A stretch of 64,000 bases of DNA from Edaphochlamys debaryana (Eukaryota > Chlorophyta > Chlorophyceae > Chlamydomonadales), in assembly GCA_016858145.1 (NCBI GenBank), contig JAEHOE010000126.1, forward strand, positions 248,001 through 312,000. The letters run 5' to 3'. Positions 22,450 through 45,043 of the stretch are shown piece by piece. Every line of letters starts with the position of its first letter. The stretch's first letter is position 1. The position numbers were made by a program, and so were the translations under genes. The notes beneath the pieces were generated by a model, which had not been told where the DNA came from, searched no databases, and saw only the letters and a program-made list of their open reading frames with translations.

Positions 22450-25400
22450 TCAAACCCACATGAGCTGCGCGCCAGGCGCTGCGGCCTGCGCCGCCTGCAC
22501 CGGCAGCGGGTGCACCGGTGCCGCCCGCGAGCACGCGGACGACCCCGCGCCCCCCACGCCCCCTCTAGGGCAGCCCGCAGAGCTCTCATCGGCGCAGGCC
22601 GCGGAGTCCTCGGCGCCGCCCGTCGTGCTCGTGCCGGGCCCGTAGAGCGCCCGGTCGATGAGGCCGCCGGTCGTGTCGCTACCACCCGTCGAGGTGGCAC
22701 CTCCCCCTCCACCTCCGCCTTGACAGCCCACGCTCGCTTCTCGCCAGGTGCTGACGCGCCCGAACGCGCGGCCCCGGTTTGCCGCCGCGGTCACCACGGC
22801 GCCGCCCGGCCGTGACGCCAGCGGGCCCGCGTGCACCGGCGTTGCGTTGCGGGTGGCGGGGGGCGTGAAGGGCGCTGCGGCGGCCGCGGCCGCGGCCAGC
22901 AGACCCGTGAGACCTCCGGCCGTGCCGCCAGGCTGACCCATGACGTCACCCTGCTCCTCCCCTTCCCCCTCGCAGGCTCCCTCGAGCAGGAGCTCCACCC
23001 CGCGGTATGCGTCGCCCGCGGGGCCGTACGGCTCCAGCTGCGAGGGCCGGTCCAGCTGCACGCTCTGCAGCTGCGCGCCCCGCGGCAGCGCCGGCGCGGC
23101 GGGCGGCGGCGGGGGCTCGTCCGCGGTGTAGTCCTCGCCGCGCTCCACCTGAGGCGGGGGTGGGCATGGGTGGGTAAAGGGAGGAAGGCATGAGCAGGAA
23201 GCATGGGAGGACATATGCAGGCTGGGAACTGCGTGTCAGGCTGGGAACTGCGTGTCAGGCGTGGATTTGGGACAATCAGGAAGGGGCAGGAAGTAGGAAC
23301 ACGATTGGCGCTGCGTGTCAGGCGTTGTCGTGGGTTTGGGACAATTTCCTGGGGCAACCCTCCGGGGGAGCGTGTTGGACAGGACGCTGAGGTGCCCCTG
23401 GCGGTGCACCTGCGCCTGCACCCCCACTGCCCACCTGGCCCTGCACCCTCTGCAGCTCCTTGAGCGCCTCCGCCGCCGCCGGGCGCCGCAGCGGGTCGGC
23501 CTCCCAGCACTGGTGGATGAGCGCCCCCAGGCGCGGCGGGCAGCGCGCCAGCGGCAGGTGCTCCAGGGGCAGCCGCTCGCCCAGCATCGTCACGCAGTAG
23601 GCCACGCGGACCGCGGGCTCGCCCTGCACGTGCGGCGGGCCACAGGAGACGGCGGTCGGAGGTCAGGAGAAGGGCTGGGCGTGCAGGAGGAGGTGGACTT
23701 GCTACGGCTGAGATGCATGGCTTACGTGCCAGGGCCGTTGGCCGGTGAGCAGCACCCACAGCAGCACGGCAAGCGAGTACATGTCCTGGGGTCACGGGAA
23801 ACGAGATGATTGAGACAATGATAGTGAAGCGGACCATCACATAAGACGCAGTCCATGGCCAGAGCAGTACCACGCTTTGGATTTCCCCCGTTTACTCACC
23901 GCATGATGCGTCACAACGTCAACGGTCACATCGAAGCATTCTGCAAGGAGGCAGACGGCAAGACAGTAAGGTCAGCCCGCTTTAGACCGCGGTATCTAGC
24001 AAACCACAACAACCTAAAAGACTTGGAGTGTCCACCACACACGAGAAAGCTCCTTTGGGGCAAGCTTCCTTGCAGTTTAGACCCACCTGGCGCGGTGTAG
24101 ATGGGCTGGAATGCGTTGGGCGGGGACGGGAGCATGGGATGGAGCAAGGGGTAAGGCGAGGTTTTGGCAGGGCCGGGGCGGCAAAGTTGCTGGGCACCAA
24201 AACCCGAGGGAGGTTGAAAGCGCGCGATGCATGTGGCTCACCGTCCCCGCCTCGGGTGTCAGCGTGGGCACAGCCGTGGAGCGGAGGCGAGAGAGCCCAA
24301 AGTCCTTTGGTTGGGAGGGAAGAAATGTTATTAGACTTCGCTGCAACGGCCCGGCCTGTCGCGAGCAGTTGGCTGCTGCCTGCGAGCGACTGCGCGCATA
24401 ACGCACCGCCAGCTTGGCGACCGGGAAGGGCGTGTCGGCGCCATTGATGAGGATGTTGGCGGGCTTGAGGTCTCGGTGCACCACGGTCGGGTGGAGGTAG
24501 GCGAGCGCAGAGGCGATCTGGACAGCAATGTGCAGCACCTACAGGAGGGCAGGGCCAAGGGAGCCGGACAGACAGAACGCGTTGAGGCCAACACCCTCTT
24601 TGCCTCAAGCCTGAACCCCTTGCCTCCCTCGTACGCTCGCCCCGACAGCGCCCCCCCCCCCGCCGCACCGTCTGCAGGGGCAGCAGCTGCCCGCTCCTGC
24701 CCGCCTCCCCGAACACGAGGCGCTCCAGGTTGGTCTCGCACAGCTCCATGACCAGGCAGGGCCGCGGGCCCAGGCAGGCGGCCAGCAGGCGCACGATGCA
24801 CGGGTGGTGGCAGCGACCCAGCACAGACACCTCCTGAGCGAGCGCCTGACACAGCCGCGGCGGCGGCGGGGCGGGCGAAGGCAGCTGATGAGGCGCTGCG
24901 GCCTTGGCTTTTCCTGCAAGTGCGTGCGCTTCCCTGCTCTGCTCCTCCTCAATCTCCGCGAGCGCGGGCGCCACCTGCAGGATGCCGGGCGAGGGGCCAC
25001 ATGGCGATCAATGTGTGCGCAGCACGCAAAGTACCGTACGCGTTGCGCCTGCCTGCCTGTCGGCCAGGCCAGAGCCCCGGCGGCGGTGCGCGTGGCTCAC
25101 CCTGCTGTCGACCGACGCCGTGCCGTGGGCGGCGAGGGGCAGGGGGGTGCCCCAGATGGACTCGTCGCCCTCAATCAGCTTGACCGCTACCTGCATGCCC
25201 CGGTACCTGGGGGGCGGAAGGCAAGCAGACAGGGTGCCATAATGTCTTATCCAAGAGAGGTGCAGCGGATAAGAAGACCACGCAAGAGTCGATCAGGACT
25301 GCCCTAGGTGGCGAGGCAGGCAAGCGGTATCATAGATACTGTATGGTACCGTACGCGATCCACACGCAGCGGCGCCCAGACCCTCGAGCCCATCCCTGTG

Positions 25401-28400
25401 CCTCCACCCCCCACCTGCCCTCGTAGACCAAGCCAAAGGCGCCCCGCCCCAGCGTCCGCTGCGTGAGCTGCACCACGTCGTCAGCGCCGCTGCGCCGCTC
25501 CCGTGGGGCCCCCTGCCCTGCGGCCGCATCGGCGGGGTCCGCGGCCCCGCCAGTGGCCGCTGCCGAGGCCCCTTGGGGCGGGGTGCTCGAGCCCGGGGAC
25601 GCCGCCGAGGAGGCTGTGGCCAGGACTGAAGCCAGGGCGGTGGCCTCGGGCCGCGGTGAGGCCTGCGACGACTCCGACACCGCAGCCCCGCCACGAGACT
25701 GAGACGCCCCCGCGCCCGGGGAAGCGGCCTCGGCGGTGCCTTGCGTCCTCCCCGTGTTCCCCGCTGACGTCCCGCCGATCCCGCTGCTTGCCCCCGGAGT
25801 GCCGCCCTCCGCGCCGCTGTCGCAGCGGTCCCGCCGGGGCCGCAGCGGCACGAGCGCGAACACGGTGGAGCTGGCGTCGCCGCAGGCGGAGGAAGAGGGG
25901 GGCGGGGGCGCCAGACCGAGTCCCCGAGTGCCCTCCGAGCCAGTGGCCGAGAGGGCGTGGCTCTCCTCCCCCAGCAGAGTGTCACGACGCGCGCGCCTGC
26001 TGGGGGCCCTAGCGGGTGCTGGTGCCGGCGCCGGCGCCGGGGCTGGGGCTGGGGCTGGGGCCAGGGACATGAGCAGGGCAGCCGGTGAGCGCCCAGCGTT
26101 ACCGCTGCCGCTGGGCGCCGCAGCTGGGGGCGCGTGCCGGCGCGCGTGCGACGCGCTCCGTGCCGTCGACCGTTGGCCGAAGCGGGTGAGCATGACGTTG
26201 AGGGAGATGCCCCGGCGCAGGGGCGTCAGGGGCGTCAGCACCTCCGCTGCGGCGTCCTCGGCGGGCGTGCACGGCCCGACGTGTGCAGCAGCGCCGGCTG
26301 TGCCGGAGCACGGGCGCGAGCCTGTCGAGCTGAGGGCGCCGCTCCCCGCTGCTCCTGCCACCGCGGCGTGCTCCCTGGAGCCCACTGGAGAAGGCGTTGT
26401 GAAGAAGGTCACGTCCACCTGCAACCGGGTGGGAGGACAAGCAGCAGCATGGGCTGCGAGCTACCCTATCCGTAGCCCACCACAGCGACACTCAAAGTCG
26501 GGGTCTGGAACTGAGATAATAAGAGCAAGCTACCCCATCCGTAACCCGTCAAAGCGGCATTCATTGCCAGGGTAAGGGGCAAGGAGGTAACGAAGAGCAC
26601 GGGATCCCTGCCTGGCCTTGGGCTCCGTGCTCACCCTAATGGCAGCCGGGTCCCTGGGCGGGCCCTCGGGGCCGAGGCCCGACCCGCTGGTCACGGGGCT
26701 GGGGCTGGCCAGTGAGGCAAGGGAGCCCTCGACCGCGGCCGACTTGAGCGGCCCGGACTGCAGGGCGACGGAGCCGGACGCAGAGGCGGCCGCAACGAAG
26801 GGCGGCTTGTAGCTGCGATCCACGGGCGGAGCCTCCACGGCCACGGACACCTCGGACTCGGAGGCTGACGCGCTGCTGGCGTCAGACCCGTCCTCTTGCC
26901 CCTTGTTCCCTGCTGAACCGGCCTTTGCCTTTGAGTCCGAGTGCTGCTGCCGCATCGCCCGCATCCGCTTCGCAGCGAACAGCGCGCACCCCAGCACCGC
27001 GAGCCCCGCAAGGCCTGCACGAGGTGATGCGGGCACACGTGCAGCACCGGTCAGCGCGCGTCACGGGGTCAGCGGCCAGCCACCTGCACCCAACTACCGG
27101 CTGCACAGATCCTTTCCCACCAGCACCACAAAAACCAAGTATTTGGCCCTGAAACCATGCCCAAAACCACAAGTTTCTGCTCGGACCCCTGCCCGAAACC
27201 TGCCGTCTGCCCACCTCCGAGGACGCCCCCTAGGATGGCCCCCAGGGGCGCACTGGCGCCGGAGCCCCCGCCCGAGGCCGCACTGGCGCTGCTGCCAGCT
27301 GGCGGCTGGGCTGGCGGCGCGCCCGGGGCGGTGTCGCCAGGGCCCAGCGCCGGGGGCGGCGGGGAGGGCGGCAGCTGCATCATGGCGAAGGCGTACAGCG
27401 CACAGCCCAGCGGGCCCAGCCTGTCGATGCACTCCTGGGACAGGGTGGTGGGGCACATGCCCACCGTGGCAACCGCCCACATCTGCCGCCAGGAGTTGAA
27501 TGGGAGGGAACCGGGGTAAACCAGATTCTGAGAAAGGGCTTGGCGATGCAGCCCGTGTCGCGTCCCCTAGCGGTGGAGCATGTCTCGTGACCGGAGCATG
27601 TCGCCATACCATTTCCTCCCAGCACACGCTGATCCCGCACAGAATCGGAGCCTCCCCTCCGAGCACATTCCCCCCTTACAATGTACTTGTTGGTGGGCTG
27701 CGCCCCCGACAGCGCCTGGTCGCCTGCGTATATGGCCACGTCGTTGTAGGCGTACGTGTAGGCGTAGCAGCGGTCCAGCGGGTGCGCCGAGGAGGCGTTG
27801 CTGCAGCGGGGAGGCCGCGGCAGCGGCACGGTGTAGTTGTTGGCGCCCGCCGCCTCCACGGGGCGCGGCACCAGCGAGCCCGCTTGGCTGCGGTGGTATT
27901 GAAGGCAGGGCGAAACGTGGATTGTGAGGCGGGCTAGATGGGGGAGCCGGTGCCACGCACGTGCGATCACACGGCAGGCTGTACGGCCCTCGCGGCCAGC
28001 AGCCTCCCGTGCCACCGCTGACGGCACTTGCAAGCCGAGTGAAACCTAGGACCCCATGCCCACGCCTCGCCGCCTCACATGGCCAGCGAGAGCGGGAAGC
28101 AGGAGCGGAAGATGATGTAGCTGCGCTCCCAGCGCAGCGTGGGCAGGCTGCCGGGGGTGCTGGTGAAGAGGTCGATGCCCGGCTGCTGCGTGGTGGAGCC
28201 CGCGCGGAAGTTGACGGCCACCACGTTCCGCAGCGTGAGCGTCACGTTGGCAACAAGCAGCACCTGCCGGAGTCCGAGGGGGGGAGGGGGGCAAGGCACA
28301 GATGTGGGGCCGGGCACCGGGCAGCCAGCAGAGTGCGCCCGGCGGTCGGCTTGCCACAGTTGACGCCATGGCGCCCCCCCTGCGGCAGTCCTGGCGCGTG

Positions 28401-28806
28401 TGCTGCCCTGCACACACACAGGCGTGCACCCCGCGGGCACCTTGGCGCGAACGAAGCCCATGTCGACGATGACTGGCCTCTGCCCCGCGCCCGTGAGGAC
28501 GAGGTCCCGGTCCAGGGGGATGGGCGAGGGGAGGCCGTCCAGGCTGAACACGTCGACGTCGAGGTAGAGGTCCGCAAGCAGCAAGGCCTCATCCACAGCG
28601 CTATCCGCGAGTGCCATGGCAAGTTGCTGGCCATTCAATACCCGAGCTTGGCGCCCGGGCTGGTTCTCCAAGATGCGGCGCTGTGGCGCTGCGAAATGTT
28701 GCCGCAGACCGTGCGTCGACGTCGCCAGCCACAATAAGGTACACAGGAGGGCTAGATCCCTTGAAGCAGAGAGCCGCCTGCGCCTCCTTCCTGGTCGCCG
28801 CGGCAT
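22450..28806 (-). CDS. Receptor-like TKL-family protein kinase (copy D), inverted paralogue of C
   Basis: Fifteen exons on the minus strand, about 1341 aa: 28806-28441, 28263-28079, 27887-27680, 27482-27215, 27014-26635, 26418-25415, 25206-25101, 24974-24669, 24538-24407, 24304-24242, 24105-24087, 23940-23900, 23785-23726, 23623-23435, 23148-22450. An Arg-rich leader with a hydrophobic signal is followed by an ectodomain aligning with copy C throughout (IDLFTS, NNYTVPLP, DRCYAYTYAYNDVAIYA, CIDRLGPLGCAL), and a TM near residues 330-358. The cytoplasmic linker is longer than in C and contains an Ala-Pro dipeptide run (about 26015-26065). The kinase motifs GRGAFGLV, VAVK, AQEV, HRDLKPAN, DFG, TAPE and DMYS are all present. 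Exon 28263-28079 (185 nt) equals two exons of C (95 + 90). The acceptor at 24305 is AAAG, where C has ACAG. The Gly/Ala/Ser-rich C-terminus differs completely from C's acidic tail. Role: probable active Ser/Thr receptor kinase. Confidence 0.88.
23221..23258 (+). repeat. Exact 19-bp tandem duplication in the last intron of kinase D
   Basis: GCTGGGAACTGCGTGTCAG occurs twice back to back. A partial third copy (GCGCTGCGTGTCAGGCG) lies near 23310, each followed by a TTTGGGACAAT-containing segment. It lies inside the intron 23434-23149 and affects no exon. Confidence 0.85.
24087..24105 (-). other. 19-nt micro-exon encoding the activation-segment APE region (kinase D)
   Basis: This is the counterpart of the kinase C micro-exon, with the same length, phase and encoded PIYTAP, between a CCAG acceptor and a GTGGG donor. 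Its conservation in both paralogues argues that it is a real, constitutive or regulated exon. Confidence 0.85.
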
Positions 28807-29616
28807 GCTGGACTATGCTACCTCATACCTCTCTCTCCTGTTTCAGAGGTACAGCGTAGTAACTATGAAAGACTGCAAACAAGTGAAGACATCAAAACCA
28901 GCACTGTTATGCGCGCTATTCGTCATCATCGACCGGGCCGTGAAAACGCCATCCATCGTTTCGCGAGTGCTCTCTGTCGCGCGGGGCTGCTGGCAGCATG
29001 CTTGCGTAGGTCCGCATGATTGATAGCTCAGGCGCTTGACCACCGGCTGGAGGGAGGGGAGGGGAGGCGTCTGGGGTTGGCACGAAGTGCTCGCCAAAAC
29101 CCCGCCACGGACTTTTCTCGCAGCCCCGGGTGCCCCCCCCCGCCGCGTCTGCAGCGCAGAAATCCTCCACCCCGCAGCACAGTTATGTAGCCACATAATG
29201 CACACAATGCCGCCATACGGAGACTAGCTGTGGTGAACCAGCAGCGGCTGTATTTCAGGCGTGCAATTGCTCGGCATCGCGACTCGACACGACTGGGCAT
29301 ACATACATTGTGGCAGGCTGCTAGCGGGCGAAGCACACGAAAAGATCGGCGGGACCCTGCCAAGTAATACGTCGGCCCCACGAGAGACGGCACCCCACAT
29401 GCTCTAGCGCACATAAGCCAAAATAGTTTACAGCCCTCGTGAAGATGCGGCGCCTGCTGCACCGAGCGGCGCAATATGTTGGGGGGCCACCGCGACAATT
29501 GTGAGCCCTGCGATGCTTCTGAGACAACACGAGAGAGAAGCACGGTTGACTGGCGCTCCAACAGATTAGGGCAGTCGAGGCCCGCAGCCCTCGCCTTATT
29601 ACGGAGACTGCGCATC
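28807..29616. promoter_or_regulatory. Divergent promoter interval between kinase D and the CHASE-PDE gene
   Basis: About 810 bp separate the two start codons, which point away from each other. It must hold both 5' UTRs and promoters. I cannot identify a specific TATA box or factor site with confidence. Confidence 0.5.
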
Positions 29617-41345
<11,729 letters not shown>

Positions 41346-44300
41346 GGCCTAAGGGGGTGGAGCCGAGGGGTTGGAGCGGCCGAGGAGCGGGAGCAGGGCC
41401 CCGAGGGCGGCGGCGCAGGGTCTCCCCCTCTGGCAGCGGCCGGGAGCGGGCCAGCGGGCCTTGCGGCTCCACTTTCTGGTGGCATGAAGATTTTGGTGGC
41501 GGGGGGGAGGGGGGCGACTCCTGAGGGAGGCAACGATCTTTGAGGAGCGAGGAACGAAAGAGCGCGGCTTCAAAAACACCGTGCTGAATGCAGGCGACGC
41601 GGGGGAGCAAGCCGCGGTGCGCGGCGGGCTGCTCGGTCGCCCGCAACAGATTGATGCCATCCATTTATGCCGCCGACTGCCTCGAAGCATGATAGCACTG
41701 CTTTGCAAGGTCTGCAGGGTCCTCAGTCGAGGCCCGCTGGCAGGCCGACGCCGGGCCATCGGCCGGGCCTTCCACGTTTGCGCATGCCGTTCAGCCGGCC
41801 GCATCAGTCAGGGGCGGAGGGCCCCACGCTTCATCGGGGTCTTTGACCCAGGCTCCAGGCGAGGCGTGAGCATGCCGTTCAGAGGCCCCACGTCCAGTTG
41901 AGGGCGGCGCCGGCTGCGTGCCGTATCGGGCGGGGAAGGTCCGCACGCCTTGTCGGGGCCGCGCCGGCCTCGGGCGCATGCCTGGCTGTGCCCCAGCCTG
42001 CGGTCGAGACGTGAGCATGCACGGTCGTTGTGCGCTTGGTGTGGTGCCTCTGCTGCACACTCGACCGGCCTCATTTCTGGAGGTGTCATTTTGCCACACA
42101 AGCGACGGTGTCCTTGTTGCGGTTGGTGGCGTGCTTGGATTAAAGGCCAGCACATGGATTGCGGCGAGGGCTGAGCGGGGTTCTGCCTGTCGGTGTGTCA
42201 TCCGAGGCAGTCGTAAACCCAAGCCGCCCCAACAACACTTCATCACTGTATGGCGCATGCTTGCGAATGGTTTTCTATGCTTCGTGTAGGCAGCAGCCTC
42301 TCTTGGCGCTGTGGAGGGACTTTGGGCTGCGGTACAGCCCGTATGGGGGTGTTAGGCGCAGGGGGTGGCAGCAGGGGTTGGGCGGTGTGGTTTGGTCTCC
42401 CCGGTTTCGCACACGCGGTTTCCAGGGCTAGGCCTGGGCCTCGCCTTTGATCCAAGGACCGCATCGGTGAACCTAAATCTGATCTAATCGGGAATTTTGG
42501 GGATCCAGACCACGATCCAGATCACGTGCCTGAAGAAACCGCGACAGGCGTCTCATCTGAGCTTTCGTGAATGGCTCGCGGAGGGTGCTGCCGCTTTCAT
42601 CCGCGATCTGGGTTGGGAGCGTTTCTGGCTCGCGGGTCTTGCTTATCCTTCATCGGTGCTCTGCATAGCTGGGGGCGTTTGTCTCTTGGGGCGAGGCGGG
42701 CGTGCTGCGAACGGCAGCTAAGTTTGTTTGTCCTTCGGTTACCGGTACGACGCAGCCAGCTTTTGGGGGCCGGACGCTGGAGGCTTAGGGGCTAGGGGCC
42801 TGCGTGCACTCATCCCGGCCTGCCCACGAATTCCCTGCCGGCTTCGAATCTTCCGATGCTTCTCCTGAACGGCAGTTGAGTCTAATCACGGTCCGACTCT
42901 CCTCACCAGCTAATCACTAGCGCTGGGCTAGTTCAGTTGGGAGTGGAGTGGGCTACACAAACTGGAGCATAGGATCATAGCACTGCCACCCATGTGGGGA
43001 CTGCGGTTTGGTGGGGACATGTTTTCAGGGCCATGTTTTCAGCTGGATCTGTTCCAGGATCTATGTCAACGTTTGCGCTTTTGGTCGGGGCTGCAGGCTC
43101 TCCTTTGTTGTGAGCAGCCGCAGCTGCATGGGCTGTCTCCTTTCAAGCGCTCTCCGTCTCTTCCAGCTGCTTGGGGCTAGGATTGGGGGGTCAAACATGG
43201 GTTGGTAAGGGTCTTGATGGCCCTCTGCTTTGTGGTAATGAACGCATGTGTCTTGGCAGCGCTGCTTTCGTGGAGGAACTTGTGTGGACGAGGCTGACCC
43301 TGCCTCGCTGTGTGGGGGGAACGGAACCAAAACACGGGCGGGCACGGGGCGGTCTAGGGCGCCCTCGAGCGGCGCTGCACTGGCTGGCTGGCGGCTTGCG
43401 GGCTGGTCACTGTGTGGGGTTCGTAGACGAGTGCGAAGACGACGCCTTGGAGTGGGTTTGAAGGCATCAAGGAAGCCAAGGTCGCTGGGAGTGGGTTCAG
43501 GCATGTGAGGTGTCAGGCTCAAGGCATAATGCGTGGCGCGCAGTTGCGTCCTTGCTGCGGGTGAGTTCACTCACTCGTACTTACTCCAGCTGGGCCTGGG
43601 CCCTGGGGTAGCCCTCCCCTCGGTCGGGCACTGGCCTGTAACGGGGCCAGTGCTGCGGCCACACCGGTCCTGGGTCGGACATGCGAGCAGCACGGGGCGT
43701 CATGCAGTAGGGCTGGTGCCTGTCATGTGCCATCCCAGGGGCGGAGGCACGAGTCCGGCGGCCACAGCGTTGGCGTTACAGGTGAACCGCCGCACACGCA
43801 GTAGGCGCGTGTCGGGGCGCCCCCCTATGATGCCCCCCACCCCAGGCCTGTAGGCGACTTCTAGACGGTTTGACCTCAACCGCCCGGCCTATCGCAGAGC
43901 AGCACTTCACTTGATTTCAAGCTGGCACAGCACACAGAGCTCCAGGGGGCACGGGGACCACAGGCCCCAACCTGACACCATGCCCTGCGCTTTGGGCCGC
44001 CGGAACGGGGCCCCTGAGCCCTGGCGAAGTCCTCCACTGGTGCTTGTCAACACGGGTCAACACCACGGTCTGGCGGGCTCGGCAGGGCGACACGCTGCAA
44101 CGCTGCCCACGCGCACGACTGGGTCCTGGGATGCTCCCGAGGCGCAAGGGGCGGCGGGGATGAGCTCCTGCCTTGTACAGTAGGTGCCAGGTCCACAGTC
44201 CGTCACCCTGCGCGAACGGAGCCAAGCGTGACATCGTGCTCTGCGCTGCGCTGCGTTGCGCTCTGCTTTAAACCCTGCGTGACCCCCCAAGGTTGCGCCC

Positions 44301-45043
44301 GCGTCAAGCCTCTCCACCAAGATGCTCTCGTCATGATCCTGCGCACTACCCACTGGCGGCACTGACTCGCAGCACGCCGCCACTCGCTAGGCCACCCCGC
44401 AGCACGGCACCCGATCCAGATGGGCTTGGGTAACGGGGACGAGGTGACGTGATAAGCAGGGCCAGCAAAGTGCAATCCCGGCTTACAACATCTCTGGCGA
44501 CCCAGATGGGACCAAGCGACGGGGCCCCCTGGCACTGGTGAGGCACCCTTGCCGCGAGCCCCCCTGCCTAGGGAACTGAGGGAAGGCACCAAGCTGTGGC
44601 GCTCCTCTGGCCCCGCCGCCCGACATGGACGCCGCCGCCAGCCCGCCCTCAAGAGGTCCTCCGTACTGCTGGTTACTAGTGCTACTGATACCGATGCGGA
44701 CACTCTGTCTGTGCGGGATGCCGGGATCTCACCTCAGGACCTAGCGGCTCGTCTGGGTTCGACCCGCATCAACCACTCAACACCCCAGTCGTGCAGCAAC
44801 ACTCTGGCAGCCCACCTCCTCGCTACAGCGGTACTAAGTGACCCACCCTTGCCATGCGCCTCCTGCTCGAGCTCCCTTTAATGTGTCTTGCTACAAAGTC
44901 AGAACGCGCACATCCGCAGCGCCCTCGCAACGCCTGGGTCCATCCACCCCGTCCAACCTCCCACCAGCCCCACGACCGCCCAGCCCCGGGCGAGCACCCA
45001 TCCACCCGGGCCCCCCCCTCCGTCCCTCTGCAGCCCGCGGCCG
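41346..45043. other. Intergenic region between CHASE-PDE and the 45-49 kb minus-strand gene
   Basis: These 3.7 kb contain the 3' flanks of two convergent genes. I see no exon series, RNA gene or mobile element. A TGTAA at 43637-43641 is far from the PDE stop (2.3 kb). Occasional long ORFs lack recognisable features. Confidence 0.5.
44483..44487 (-). terminator. Candidate polyadenylation signal (TTACA on plus strand) for the 45-49 kb gene
   Basis: The reverse complement is TGTAA, 557 nt downstream of the stop codon at 45044-45046. Positional inference. Confidence 0.4.

Noticed and set aside
44751..44790. Possible tRNA B box (GGTTCGACC) near 44758
   Set aside because: The flanking bases do not form a T-arm stem and no acceptor or anticodon arm is visible.
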